From Bacteroidota bacterium (GTDB lineage Bacteria; Bacteroidota; Bacteroidia; Cytophagales; Cyclobacteriaceae), in NCBI GenBank assembly GCA_022567155.1, contig JADFHN010000012.1, forward strand, positions 1 to 64,000: a DNA stretch of 64,000 nt. The letters run 5' to 3'. The translations under genes and the position numbers were made by a program. Positions 8,585 to 18,326 of the stretch are shown here, piece after piece (the stretch's first letter is position 1; every line of letters starts with the position of its first letter). Below the pieces are notes generated by a model, which worked only from the letters and a program-made list of their open reading frames with translations, made no database searches and was not told the DNA's origin.

Positions 8585-8983
8585 TTACTCTTTTTGAGTA
8601 AGCATAAGATAACTGATTGATAATTCAAAAACGGTATAAAAAATATACAGAGTAAAGAATAGCACCACATTTCCTGTTGCATTGGGTTTGTCTGCGAGTA
8701 TCAACAAAAATGCAAAAACAGCATATATAAAAAGCTTTAGCGTAATGGAAATGATGGTAAGGATAATGCGTTTTTGCGGACTTCTTTGATTGGCCAGAAT
8801 CAACAGGTAATGTCCGACGGCAGTGATCACATATAGAATAATGAAAACAGCAATTGCCTTTGATGGCATTGCGATCCCGGGAAACAAATTGAAAACAGAG
8901 ATCACAATTAGACCGAGGAAAAATGTAAATACGGTTAGACTTTTCAAGAAAGAAAAGAAATGATTTCCTGTATTGCTGTACAT
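8585..8983 (-). CDS. Four-helix membrane protein of the atp operon
   Basis: A 132-residue protein with four predicted membrane helices (about residues 13-33, 40-62, 73-95 and 104-126) and short loops. It sits where many bacteria carry atpI, between atpZ and atpB, and its ATG directly abuts the atpZ TAG stop with no spacer. It is probably an AtpI-like factor for c-ring assembly or cation handling. The family is assigned from position and topology, not from a motif, so the function is unproven. An 83-base gap separates it from atpB. Confidence 0.65.
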   Translation of the reverse strand: MYSNTGNHFFSFLKSLTVFTFFLGLIVISVFNLFPGIAMPSKAIAVFIILYVITAVGHYLLILANQRSPQKRIILTIISITLKLFIYAVFAFLLILADKPNATGNVVLFFTLYIFYTVFELSISYLMLTQKE

Positions 8984-9220
8984 CTAATTGTCCTGCAAAG
9001 ACCTTATCAATCGATAAATCGAACCGGTAAGTCCTGTTAAGATAAAAACAAAGAGGAATACCGGGAAATTCAGGTTAAGCCAGATGTCAATTTTATAGCC
9101 TAAAAAGGCCATCAACCCTATTGTGATGGCCATTTGAAGTGCGAGGCCCGAATACTTCAGATACGTATCAGACGTTTTTGACTTCCGATTGTGGTTTGAG
9201 GGTTTGTGCCGGCTGGCCAT
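8984..9220 (-). CDS. atpZ: AtpZ/AtpI-family ATP synthase accessory protein
   Basis: A 78-residue protein with a basic N-terminus and two membrane helices (SGLALQMAITIGLMAFLGYK and FPVFLFVFILTGLTGSIYRL). The YLKYSGLALQM segment and the GYKIDIW turn are typical of AtpZ. The start at 9220 lies inside the bactofilin gene, giving a 53-base overlap in another frame. The next Met would remove the conserved KYSGLALQ segment, so the overlap is probably real and points to coupled translation. Relatives help ATP synthase assembly and may carry magnesium or calcium. Confidence 0.85.
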   Translation of the reverse strand: MASRHKPSNHNRKSKTSDTYLKYSGLALQMAITIGLMAFLGYKIDIWLNLNFPVFLFVFILTGLTGSIYRLIRSLQDN

Positions 9221-9602
9221 TTACGCCTATTTTAATTTCCTTTATGGTAACGCCCATTTTACAACCTCCATTAAATGTAGCGCCTGATTCCACAATCAAC
9301 TTGTTTGTTATGATATCACCGCTGATAACTGCGGTTGATTTCAATAACAGCAATTCCGTCACTTCAACCGTTCCACTGACTTCACCTGCAACTTCTGCAT
9401 TTTGCGCAAGTATATTACCTTCTACTCTTGAAGACTGTCCCAGGGCTACTTTGGATTTGGTTTTTATGTTCCCGATTACCTGTCCTTCAACCCGAATGTT
9501 GCCATAGGTTTCCAGATTGCCTTCCACCATAGTACCTTTTCCTATGATATTGCTCGAATTACTAATTTCTTCAGCCACTTTTTTCTCTTCTTTATTAAAC
9601 AT
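9168..9602 (-). CDS. Bactofilin (polymer-forming cytoskeletal protein)
   Basis: A 144-residue bactofilin (DUF583). The core at about residues 17-115 is a run of short beta-helix repeats with regular glycines and valines (GTMVEGNLETYGNIRVEGQV, GDIITNKLIVESGATFNGGC), flanked by short disordered tails. Bactofilins polymerise without nucleotide and act as scaffolds for cell-wall enzymes. It lies 12 bases after an M23 peptidase gene, the classic partner arrangement also seen for CcmA and the Csd peptidases of Helicobacter. Its 3' end overlaps atpZ, tying a shape module to the ATP synthase operon. Confidence 0.93.
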   Translation of the reverse strand: MFNKEEKKVAEEISNSSNIIGKGTMVEGNLETYGNIRVEGQVIGNIKTKSKVALGQSSRVEGNILAQNAEVAGEVSGTVEVTELLLLKSTAVISGDIITNKLIVESGATFNGGCKMGVTIKEIKIGVNGQPAQTLKPQSEVKNV

Positions 9603-9614
9603 TTCCTTTACAAG

Positions 9615-10475
9615 TTAAAATGAAATAAAATCTTCCGGGTTTACCGGGTTGCCATTATACCATAATTCAATATGCAGGTGAGGCCCGTCAGTAAGATCAC
9701 CGGTATTACCGATAATTGCAATCACTTCACCGCCGAGTACAAAATTACCAACTTTTTTCATTAATTCTGAATTATGCTTATAAACTGAAATAAGATTTTC
9801 CGAATGCTGAACGGCAAGTACATATCCGGAATCTTGCGTCCAACTGGATAAAACCACCGTTCCATTAGCTACACACATGATCGGTTCATTGTTTTTTGCC
9901 ACAATATCAACCCCGTAATGTTCCTCCTGCATATTGTATTTTTTTGATACATATCCCGAAATGGGAGTAAAGAAAAACAACTCGGTCAGTTCTGAGGTCC
10001 CGGCCGTATTGTAGGAGATCAAATTAAACTCTTCGCTTTCAAATTCAGTTCTGAACTGTGAATCTATGGGGGCAATTTCTGTAGCGTCAAAATTTGTACT
10101 AATTACTCTCGCTTCGGGTTGTTCCCACAATAAGGCGGCACTGTCGGCATTTCCGGCTAGTATATTTTTAAATGTGGCAATAAACAAATCCTTTTGTCCA
10201 ACCTCTTCTTCCAGCGAATCCAGTTTCATGGTAAGCTCAAAGAGTTTTTTCCTGTTCTCGATCTGTGCATGCCTCGGGTCAAACCATTGTGCCAGTACTG
10301 ACCTGGTAAGGAATAATGCAATTGTCATAACAACAAAAAACAGAAAAACAGAAAGTAGTACGAGTTTTGCATATGTAAAGCTAATAGAAGACTTTTCCGC
10401 AAAATTTTCTTCATTTCTGATTATCAGCAAATACCTTTCTGAAAGCCAGTTGGAAAATGTTTTTCGTATTTTCAA
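9615..10475 (-). CDS. M23-family peptidoglycan endopeptidase, membrane-anchored
   Basis: A 286-residue protein. A cytoplasmic stretch of about 35 residues is followed by one membrane helix (about 36-60, LVLLSVFLFFVVMTIALFL), then a coiled-coil linker (about 70-105), then a C-terminal LytM/M23 domain (about 165-286). Zinc ligands are present in HYGVDIV (HxxxD) and HLHIELW (HxH), so it should be active against peptide crosslinks. It is the first gene of the bactofilin-atp unit and is divergent from sprE/porW. As a bactofilin neighbour it is a likely cell-shape hydrolase. Confidence 0.9.
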   Translation of the reverse strand: MKIRKTFSNWLSERYLLIIRNEENFAEKSSISFTYAKLVLLSVFLFFVVMTIALFLTRSVLAQWFDPRHAQIENRKKLFELTMKLDSLEEEVGQKDLFIATFKNILAGNADSAALLWEQPEARVISTNFDATEIAPIDSQFRTEFESEEFNLISYNTAGTSELTELFFFTPISGYVSKKYNMQEEHYGVDIVAKNNEPIMCVANGTVVLSSWTQDSGYVLAVQHSENLISVYKHNSELMKKVGNFVLGGEVIAIIGNTGDLTDGPHLHIELWYNGNPVNPEDFISF

Positions 10476-10576
10476 CGTTAAAATTGTATTATATACGCCA
10501 CAAAAATATATAACAATACCGTTTATTGTATTATTTATAATAATTTTTGCGTTTATATCGTATATCAGGAAGCATC

Positions 10577-13168
10577 TTGAAATTTATCTGGCAGACCATA
10601 CAGCTAACTGCAGTTCTTGCACCTTTCGTGCTTCTGAATGCCTGCTCCTCAGAAAAAACGAATGCAATCAGTATATCATATCATAATACAACGGCCAGAT
10701 ATAATGCATATTATATTGCAAGGGAAAGAATCCGTGAAATTGAGAGTTCGATAATTGCGAGTCAGGACAACAATTATGACGATATCCTGAATGTTTTGCC
10801 TCCACTCGATTCATCCATTGCGAACACCTATGATGCTCAGATCGAAGACTGTCTGAAAAAAGCCTCTTTGGTAATTCAAAATCATCCCAACTCCAGGTGG
10901 GTGGATGATAGTTATAATCTTGTTGGCCTGGCCAGGCTCTACGGAAATAATTATACCCATGCCATTGAGACATTCAAGTATGTATTTACCAAAGGTGAAA
11001 ACGACGCTGCCAGGCACCTTGCGCTCATAAACCTGATGCGTACCTACATTGCCTACAATGAAATGAACAACGCGCTTGCGGCAGCGGACTACCTTAAAAA
11101 AGAAAAACTAAATAAAAAGAATCTTAAGAAACTCTACCTTACAAATGCCTGGTATTTTCAAAAAAAAGAGGATTATAATAATATGGTAAGCAATCTGGTA
11201 GAAGCAACCCCTATGTTTAAACCAAAAGATAACAAAGCAAGGATATATTTTATTATCGGCCAGGTGTATCAGAAGATGGGGTTCGAGTCGGAAGCCTTCA
11301 GCAACTTTAAGAAATGCATTTCCAGCAATCCGGAGTATGAACTGTCATTTTATGCCAGGCTATACATGGCCCGGGTTACGCAACTCGACAAGCTAAAGGA
11401 TATCAGGCACATTCGTAAAGATTTCAAAAAATTGGTTCGTGATGCTAAAAACAAAGAGTTTATTGACAGAATTTATTATGAATGGGGCGAATTTGAACTA
11501 CGGCAAAATAACTTGCAGGAAGGAATCGAAAAATTCAATCTTTCCATCAAAACAAGCCTGAGCAACCCCAGGCAAAAAGGTCGGGCATATCTTAAATTAG
11601 GCCAGCTTTATTATGATACGCTGAAAAATTATCAAACGGCAAAGGCGTATTATGACAGCACGATTCAGGTACTTCCAAAAGACTATGAAGGATACGATGA
11701 TATCAAGTCACGGCAAATGGTGCTTGATGATTTTGTAGTTCAGTTAAACACCATTGAAATTCAGGATAGCCTGTTGGCGCTTTCAAAAATGGATTCTGTT
11801 GCTTTAATGGTGTTAATTGATTCGGTAATTGTACAGCAAAAAGAATCCGAACTTGCTAAACAGAGGGCTCTAAAGAAAAAATCAGAAGAACGAAGCAAAC
11901 AACTTACCAATATATCGCCTTTTGAATCTTCTGGAATTACCTCAGGCACATCAAACTGGTATTTCAACAATCCATCTGCACTGGCATTGGGTCGCAGCGA
12001 ATTTGTGCGGATATGGGGCAATCGTAAACTTGAAGACAACTGGCGGCGTTCAGTTAAAGATTCAGGAGCGTTTATGGAAGAACAAACGATAAGCGATGAT
12101 TCAAATGTGACCGATAAAGCTTCAGGGGAGGATACAAGCCTGGTTGAATCCGACAATGGAAGTGAAAATGAAAGAAATTCATTTTACGCTTCGGTGCCAA
12201 AAACCGCGGAAGATAAAAATGCGGCATTAAAAAAAATAGAAGATGCATACTTCCAACTTGGCAATATTTACTATTTTGACCTGAAGGAAGAACTAAACGC
12301 CATTGATGCATTCGAAACATTAATAACACGCTTTCCTGAAACAATAAATAAGCCCGATGCTTTGTACCAGCTATATCTGCTGTATGGAGATCAAGATCCT
12401 TCACGGGCGGAGAAATACAAAGCCACATTAATTGCTTCATTTCCAGAAACAACTTTTGCAAAACTTTTGATAAATCCCAATTATCAAAAGGAAAGCCAGG
12501 CAGTAAACGAAATTCTCAAAAAGGAATATGAACGTGCTTACTGGTTATTTGAATCGGGCGATTATGTTTCGACTGAAAATGTACTCAACAACGCCATATC
12601 AGAATACCCGGGTGGGAATTTCATTCCAAACCTTGAATTGCTTAAGATTCTCATTGTTGGCAAAACCGAAGGGTTGTTTAAATATCAGTTTCAGCTTGGT
12701 GAGTTTATTAAAACGCATCCCGACAGCGACATCACGTCCTATGCCAAAACGTTACTGGCAGCTTCTGAAAACTACAAGGAAAGACTGATTAAGCTCAAAG
12801 CAGCCAAATATAAGATTTCGAAAGAAGATGAACATTATTTTATCGCAATTTACCAAACAGGGTTAGAGGGCTCTGAGATAATACTCACAGAAATTGAATC
12901 ATTCAATAACGAATATTTCTCCGGGCAAAATTTAAAAACAGGTACACTTAAACTTGATGGTTCCAATACCATTATTCTTGTTGACCATTTCAATGATCAG
13001 GAAAAAGCGTTGTATTATTATGATTTATTTAAAGCTGAAGAAAATATACAATCTGAGTTGCCTGGTTTAAAATTTGATAAATTTGTGATTTCAAAAGAGA
13101 ATTTTGAAGTACTGTACAAAGCAAAAGAGCTTGATACATACAGAAAGTTTCACGCACTCCATTACTGA
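10577..13168 (+). CDS. sprE: SprE/PorW-type T9SS lipoprotein with TPRs
   Basis: An outer-membrane lipoprotein of about 863 residues. I prefer the TTG at 10577, which gives MKFIWQTIQLTAVLAPF and the lipobox LLNAC; an in-frame TTG at 10547 would add ten residues and no ATG is available. The family start NTTARYNAYYIARE follows the Cys. TPR-like helical repeats run through residues 90-380 and again from about 560 to 720. A low-complexity Ser/Glu region separates them, and the C-terminal end has FDKFVISKENFEVLYKAKEL. SprE/PorW joins the PorKLMN/GldKLMN machine to other T9SS parts and is needed for secretion and gliding. The stop is six bases before the PBP1A gene. Confidence 0.88.
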   Translation: MKFIWQTIQLTAVLAPFVLLNACSSEKTNAISISYHNTTARYNAYYIARERIREIESSIIASQDNNYDDILNVLPPLDSSIANTYDAQIEDCLKKASLVIQNHPNSRWVDDSYNLVGLARLYGNNYTHAIETFKYVFTKGENDAARHLALINLMRTYIAYNEMNNALAAADYLKKEKLNKKNLKKLYLTNAWYFQKKEDYNNMVSNLVEATPMFKPKDNKARIYFIIGQVYQKMGFESEAFSNFKKCISSNPEYELSFYARLYMARVTQLDKLKDIRHIRKDFKKLVRDAKNKEFIDRIYYEWGEFELRQNNLQEGIEKFNLSIKTSLSNPRQKGRAYLKLGQLYYDTLKNYQTAKAYYDSTIQVLPKDYEGYDDIKSRQMVLDDFVVQLNTIEIQDSLLALSKMDSVALMVLIDSVIVQQKESELAKQRALKKKSEERSKQLTNISPFESSGITSGTSNWYFNNPSALALGRSEFVRIWGNRKLEDNWRRSVKDSGAFMEEQTISDDSNVTDKASGEDTSLVESDNGSENERNSFYASVPKTAEDKNAALKKIEDAYFQLGNIYYFDLKEELNAIDAFETLITRFPETINKPDALYQLYLLYGDQDPSRAEKYKATLIASFPETTFAKLLINPNYQKESQAVNEILKKEYERAYWLFESGDYVSTENVLNNAISEYPGGNFIPNLELLKILIVGKTEGLFKYQFQLGEFIKTHPDSDITSYAKTLLAASENYKERLIKLKAAKYKISKEDEHYFIAIYQTGLEGSEIILTEIESFNNEYFSGQNLKTGTLKLDGSNTIILVDHFNDQEKALYYYDLFKAEENIQSELPGLKFDKFVISKENFEVLYKAKELDTYRKFHALHY

Positions 13169-13173
13169 ACAAT

Positions 13174-15513
13174 ATGGGAGCTAACACTAACAATACTAAT
13201 AACCGTACATCACGCAAAACTATCATCGGCATATGGTTGATACTTTTTGTACTGTTTTTGTCAGGCCCATTGTATATCTATACTGTAAGTATTGATTTGT
13301 GGGGAATGTTTGGAGGGATGCCGGGAATAAAACAGCTAGAAAATCCTGAAAATGACCTCTCGTCAGAGCTATATTTTGCGGACGGGTCATTAATTAGCCG
13401 ATATTACAGGTATAACAGAAGCCCGGTATCTTTTGATAAACTCTCGCCTCATCTGGTAAACACCTTGCTCATATCGGAAGACCACCGGTTTTATAAACAT
13501 TCGGGACTTGATTTTATCGCCTATTTGCGGGTTTTTAAGGGCCTTGTTACTTTCAGCTATGCGGGTGGAGGCAGCACGCTTACTCAGCAGCTTGGCAAAA
13601 ACCTGTATAATACAATGGGTGGAGAGCTTGAAGGTCGTATATCAAAGTGGAGCCGTAATTTGGGAAAGCCCGGGTTTTATATTCGAAGGCTGATTGCCAA
13701 AACGAAGGAATGGATCATTTCGGTTAAACTTGAACAGACCTTTACAAAAGAAGAAATTATTGCGCTTTATCTGAACACGGTGGAGTTTAGCAGTAATTCA
13801 TATGGCATCCGGTCAGCAAGTGAAACGTATTTCGGCAAAGAGCCTGCCAGCCTGAATGTACAGGAGTCGGCTGTGCTGGTGGGTTTGCTGCAGGCACCTA
13901 CTACATTCAACCCTAAATTGAACTATGACAATTCATTCCGAAAAAGGAATCAGGTGCTGTATAAATTATACAAACGTGATTACTTTACCAAAGACGAATA
14001 TGATTCGTTAATCCTTCTGCCGATCGACCTCAGCAACTATAAAGTGGATAATTTGCATACACGGCCTGCGTCCTATTTCAGGTTTACCATCCTATGGGAT
14101 TTGCTAAAGTTCTGCAAAGAAAATGATCTTGATTTATATGAGGGTGGACTTCGCATATACACTACCATTGATAAAACATTGCAGGAATATGCTGAAGAGT
14201 CGGTATTATGGTGGATGGATTCGTTGCAAACCATTTTCTTAGATGAGTGGGAAGGGAAAAATCCATGGGTAGATGAGAACAACAGGGAAATCCGAGGATT
14301 TATAAAACAGGTAACAAAAAGAACCAAACAATATAAAGCGCTGGTAACAAGGTATGGGGACGGTCATGATTCGGTCGATATTGTCATGAATATTCCCAGG
14401 CCGATGACGGTATTTTCGTGGGACGGTGAAATAGATACGGTAATGAGTTCGATGGATTCAATCCGTTATTATAAAAAGTTTCTGCAAGCAGGTTTTATGG
14501 CAATGGATCCGCATAGCGGACACATTCTGGCGTGGGTAGGAGGTATCAACCACAAATACTTTGAATTTGATCATGTAAAACAAGGCAGGAATCAACCCGG
14601 ATCAACCTTTAAGCCCATTGTTTATGCCACTGCCATCGAAAATGGGTACCACCCTTGTTTCGTTCTGGAAGACGTCCGGAAAACATACCAGACCTTCAGC
14701 AATCCGCCTACCTGGACACCCCGAAATGCTGATGGAAAGTATTCCGGCGAAAAAATGACGATACGAAAGGCAATGGCACAATCCAAAAATTCGATAACCG
14801 CTCAAATTATTTATGAGGTCGGCCCCCGCAATGTGATTGCCAAAGCCAGAATGCTTGGTATCGAGAGCCCGCTTTCACCGGTACTTTCGCTAGCGTTGGG
14901 TGTAAGCGATGTATCGGTTTATGAATTGGTTGGTGCGTATTCTGCTTTTGTAAACCAGGGCACCTGGACTAAGCCACACTACATCACACGGATTGAAGAT
15001 AAATACGGTAATGTAATTAAAAATTTTGTGCCTGAAAGAAAAGAAGCATTGAGTGAAGAAGATGCGTATATCATGTTGTATATGCTGCGTGGCACGGTAG
15101 AAGAGGAGGGCGGAACCGCCCGTGGCCTTGCAAGGTGGGATTTACTGGGTGAAAATAATGAAATTGGTGCAAAAACAGGGACAACCCAAAACTATTCTGA
15201 TGGGTGGTTTATAGGTGTTACAAAAGACCTGGTAGCTGGCGTCTGGGTGGGAGGTGACGATCGCGCCATACACTTTCCTTCAATTCGCTGGGGACAGGGC
15301 GCCAGAATGGCAATGCCAATATGGGCCGACTTTATGACCAAAGTATATACGGATACAACGTTAAACTATACAAGAGGTCCGTTTCCAACCCCACGCCGAC
15401 GCTTATCTATACAATTGGACTGCTCTCAATACGGACTTGTGGATGAAATTGATTCACTTACGCTAAAAAAATTGGACTCTCTTCAGCAAATTGATGAGTC
15501 TGATATTTTTTAA
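13174..15513 (+). CDS. Class A penicillin-binding protein (PBP1A-type)
   Basis: A 779-residue bifunctional peptidoglycan synthase with an N-terminal membrane anchor (residues 17-37). The glycosyltransferase 51 domain has SEDHRFYKHSG with catalytic Glu102 and GGSTLTQQLGKNLY at 132-145. The transpeptidase domain has the SxxK active site (Ser477-Lys480 in GSTFK), SKN at 537-539 and KTGT at 667-670. All catalytic motifs are complete, and the C-terminal tail is short. It follows sprE by six bases and precedes uvrC by 13, so the three plus-strand genes are probably one transcript. Confidence 0.96.
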   Translation: MGANTNNTNNRTSRKTIIGIWLILFVLFLSGPLYIYTVSIDLWGMFGGMPGIKQLENPENDLSSELYFADGSLISRYYRYNRSPVSFDKLSPHLVNTLLISEDHRFYKHSGLDFIAYLRVFKGLVTFSYAGGGSTLTQQLGKNLYNTMGGELEGRISKWSRNLGKPGFYIRRLIAKTKEWIISVKLEQTFTKEEIIALYLNTVEFSSNSYGIRSASETYFGKEPASLNVQESAVLVGLLQAPTTFNPKLNYDNSFRKRNQVLYKLYKRDYFTKDEYDSLILLPIDLSNYKVDNLHTRPASYFRFTILWDLLKFCKENDLDLYEGGLRIYTTIDKTLQEYAEESVLWWMDSLQTIFLDEWEGKNPWVDENNREIRGFIKQVTKRTKQYKALVTRYGDGHDSVDIVMNIPRPMTVFSWDGEIDTVMSSMDSIRYYKKFLQAGFMAMDPHSGHILAWVGGINHKYFEFDHVKQGRNQPGSTFKPIVYATAIENGYHPCFVLEDVRKTYQTFSNPPTWTPRNADGKYSGEKMTIRKAMAQSKNSITAQIIYEVGPRNVIAKARMLGIESPLSPVLSLALGVSDVSVYELVGAYSAFVNQGTWTKPHYITRIEDKYGNVIKNFVPERKEALSEEDAYIMLYMLRGTVEEEGGTARGLARWDLLGENNEIGAKTGTTQNYSDGWFIGVTKDLVAGVWVGGDDRAIHFPSIRWGQGARMAMPIWADFMTKVYTDTTLNYTRGPFPTPRRRLSIQLDCSQYGLVDEIDSLTLKKLDSLQQIDESDIF

Positions 15514-15525
15514 ATCCAACATGTC

Positions 15526-17319
15526 ATGAAAGAACGTGATGCCCGCATTCAAGGCTGCGAACTTCTTCCTGAAAAGCCCGGGATTTACAAATTTATTAAT
15601 TCCGTGAATAACCTCATTTATGTTGGTAAAGCAAAAAATATAAAAAAACGTGTTCTTTCGTACTTTACAAAAAAGGCGCATTACAATCGAAAAACCAGCA
15701 GATTAGTGCAGGAAACCGCTAAAGTGGAATTTACAATAGCTGATTCTGAGTTTGATGCATTTCTTCTTGAAAATAACCTTATAAAAGAAAATCAGCCCAG
15801 GTACAACATTTTGCTTAAAGATGATAAATCCTTCCCGTTTATCTGTATCGTCAACGAAAGATTCCCACGGATATTCAGCACCAGAAGAATGATTACCTCA
15901 CAAGGAAAATATTTCGGCCCTTACACCAGCGTAGTTGCAATGAATAATGTTCTGGATCTCATCAGAAAGCTTTATAAAATCCGGACCTGTAAATACAATC
16001 TTTCCGAAAAGAATATAAAAGCCGGAAAATTCAGATTATGCCTCGAGTATCACCTGGGCAATTGCCTCGGCCCATGTGAAAATCTGCAGACAGAAGAGAA
16101 TTACAATAACGATATAAAACAAGCCGAATATATCCTTAAAGGCCACCTTGGAGTAGTTAGAAATTTTTTCAGGAAGGCAATGCAAAAACACGCTGATAGG
16201 CTTGAGTATGAGAAAGCACTTCTTTTTAAGGAAAAAATTGCATTGCTTGAAAAATTCAGAAGTAAATCGATCATTGTAAACCCGAAATTATCAGATATTC
16301 ATGTGTGCTCCATTGTATCAGATGAAAAGGAAGCTTTTCTTAACTATTTACGAATTCAGAATGGGGCCATCAACTTTACAAAAACCACACGCATAAAGAA
16401 AAAGCTGGATGAATCTTCAGGGGAACTAATTAAATACATGTTGTTCTCGGTAAATATTTCTGATTACAAACCACCCATTAAACTGCTCTGCAATATCAGA
16501 TTTGATATGTTGAAAGATATAATAGTGTCATCCGTGCCTACACGGGGCGACAAAAAAAGCCTGATGAACCTTTCGCTTAAAAATGCGCTGCAATTGAAGC
16601 ATGAATATATGGCCTCAAAAACTAAACTGAAGGGCGCAGCCAGAGAAACGCTTATTATGCTCAAACAGGATTTGAACCTAAAAGATATTCCGTTGCACAT
16701 CGAATGTTTTGACAACTCCAATCTGATGGGAACGAATGCTGTGGCATCGATGGTATGTTTTAAAAACGGTGTTCCGTCTAAAAAGAATTACAGGCATTAT
16801 AACATTCGGACTGTAGATGGGCCGGATGATTTTTCATCCATGCGTGAGATTGTTTACCGTAGGTATAAGCGTGTACTTGAAGAATCAGAGAAATTACCGG
16901 ATCTGGTTATAATTGACGGGGGAAAAGGTCAGCTGAGTTCTGCTACTTCAGCATTACGTGAATTAGATATTTACGGTAAAATCCCTGTTGTGGGCATTGC
17001 CAAAAGGCTGGAGGAAATATATTTTCCGGAAGATGCTTACCCGCTGCATATCCAGAAAAAATCACCTTCGCTACGACTCATACAACGTATTCGTGATGAA
17101 GCGCACCGGTTTGCCATTGCCTTCCACCGGAATAAGCGAAGTAAAAACACCTTTAAATCCAAATTGGAAGAGATACCGGGAGTGGGCAAAACCACGGCAG
17201 ACAAACTTCTGAGGCATTTTAAGTCACTAAGGAAAATAAAATCGGCACATTTTGAGGAGTTAAAATCCGTTACCGGTCCACGGTTGGCGCAGGCAATCAG
17301 GAATTACGAGTGGAAATAA
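15526..17319 (+). CDS. uvrC: Excinuclease ABC subunit C
   Basis: A 597-residue nucleotide-excision repair nuclease. The N-terminal GIY-YIG domain (KPGIYKFINSVNNLIYVGKA) makes the 3' cut. A cysteine set (CLEYHLGNCLGPC) lies near residues 170-182 and a UVR helix (EYEKALLFKEKIALLEKFR) near 225-245. The RNase H-like domain that makes the 5' cut has IECFDNSNLMGTNAVASMV and VIIDGGKGQLSSA. A C-terminal helix-hairpin-helix (EIPGVGKTTADKLLRHF) completes it. The partner gene uvrA is at 45045-47867; uvrB is not in the window. Confidence 0.97.
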   Translation: MKERDARIQGCELLPEKPGIYKFINSVNNLIYVGKAKNIKKRVLSYFTKKAHYNRKTSRLVQETAKVEFTIADSEFDAFLLENNLIKENQPRYNILLKDDKSFPFICIVNERFPRIFSTRRMITSQGKYFGPYTSVVAMNNVLDLIRKLYKIRTCKYNLSEKNIKAGKFRLCLEYHLGNCLGPCENLQTEENYNNDIKQAEYILKGHLGVVRNFFRKAMQKHADRLEYEKALLFKEKIALLEKFRSKSIIVNPKLSDIHVCSIVSDEKEAFLNYLRIQNGAINFTKTTRIKKKLDESSGELIKYMLFSVNISDYKPPIKLLCNIRFDMLKDIIVSSVPTRGDKKSLMNLSLKNALQLKHEYMASKTKLKGAARETLIMLKQDLNLKDIPLHIECFDNSNLMGTNAVASMVCFKNGVPSKKNYRHYNIRTVDGPDDFSSMREIVYRRYKRVLEESEKLPDLVIIDGGKGQLSSATSALRELDIYGKIPVVGIAKRLEEIYFPEDAYPLHIQKKSPSLRLIQRIRDEAHRFAIAFHRNKRSKNTFKSKLEEIPGVGKTTADKLLRHFKSLRKIKSAHFEELKSVTGPRLAQAIRNYEWK

Positions 17320-17320
17320 A

Positions 17321-17346
17321 AAAAGACTCCGTTCAGGAGCCTTTTT
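17321..17346. terminator. Bidirectional terminator between uvrC and gldN
   Basis: AAAAGACTCC (17321-17330) pairs with GGAGCCTTTT around GTTCA, ten pairs with one A-C mismatch. It has As on one side and Ts on the other, so it can end both the uvrC transcript and the gldKLMN transcript. Confidence 0.75.
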
Positions 17347-17370
17347 AATTCGTTTAAATTATCCGTAGTG

Positions 17371-18297
17371 TTAATACGACCAGAGATTATGCTCTTTTTC
17401 CATCAACTCCATTTCCAGCCATTCTGCAGCAAAGACCCATTCTTTTGGAAATTGACCATAAGTTTCCTGAATAAGCTCGTTATCCGGATTTTCAACCTTG
17501 GTCAGGTTTCCCCTGAAAAGACGCATCAAAAATGCATCCGCCAGGTTTTTATTTTCGGCGCTGTTATACTGGTTATACCAGATGCACACGTCAGGCCGTC
17601 TTCTGAAATAATCTTCAATTTCTTTGTATGAAAACACGCCCAGTGGTGTATCAATATTATCAAGCGTTTCCGAACCTGGTATAATTAATGTAATGGACTG
17701 GATATCATAATATAACCTCGATCTCCTCTTGTCAAAAATGATATCTTCTTTGATATCAATTAATGAGATCTGTCTATTTTCGTAAATTAAAGCTTCTAAC
17801 TCCTCTATTCTCCAGAATTCAGGCGAAGTATCAGGTGTGTTTCCTTCGTTGTCATCCTGCAGGCTTTCGTAATTTACATCATTGTAGCTAACAGGATCAC
17901 CCATAAAATATGGTTCGTCGTCATACCACTCATCTTCTTCAAAGCCTTCATCCTCCTCATACATGTTGCGCCTGGCAAGAAACTCCTCTTTGGTGATTTC
18001 AGTTGTAAGGGAATCATTTTCATATATATGGCTGATTTCACCCGACATCACTCCTTCAATAAGTATTTTTGAAAGCTCATTGTTAAATGCAAAATAGCCC
18101 TTATTCTGCTTCTCTTTCAAATCAATACGTCGCCATACGGTTACTTTATATAGTTGTTCATACTTAGGAATAGGAGCTACTGAATGTGGATTATACTGGG
18201 GTATATCAGCTATACTCTGCTGCGCTGAAGCTACCTGATTGCCAACCACAAAAAGGGCCAACAAACCAATGGATAATATGTTAACATACTTCTTCAT
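17371..18297 (-). CDS. gldN: Gliding motility/T9SS protein GldN
   Basis: About 308 residues; periplasmic ring component that assembles with GldK. I place the start at 18297, where MKKYVNILSIGLLALFV begins a good signal peptide ending ASAQQ. An upstream ATG at 18348 would overlap gldM and put 17 residues before the signal. Conserved GldN stretches include YKVTVWRRIDLKEKQNKGYF, TPLGVFSYKEIEDYF and DAFLMRLFRGNL. Residues about 110-155 form a very acidic insertion (EEDEGFEEDEWYDDEPYF) in the middle of the family fold, which looks like a lineage-specific surface loop. Confidence 0.93.
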   Translation of the reverse strand: MKKYVNILSIGLLALFVVGNQVASAQQSIADIPQYNPHSVAPIPKYEQLYKVTVWRRIDLKEKQNKGYFAFNNELSKILIEGVMSGEISHIYENDSLTTEITKEEFLARRNMYEEDEGFEEDEWYDDEPYFMGDPVSYNDVNYESLQDDNEGNTPDTSPEFWRIEELEALIYENRQISLIDIKEDIIFDKRRSRLYYDIQSITLIIPGSETLDNIDTPLGVFSYKEIEDYFRRRPDVCIWYNQYNSAENKNLADAFLMRLFRGNLTKVENPDNELIQETYGQFPKEWVFAAEWLEMELMEKEHNLWSY

Positions 18298-18326
18298 TCC
18301 GGATAATTTTATCATTATCAATTGAA

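Noticed and set aside
10476-10576. Divergent promoters between the M23 and sprE genes
   Set aside because: The region must hold promoters, but no box pair fits TTTG/TAnnTTTG with correct spacing.
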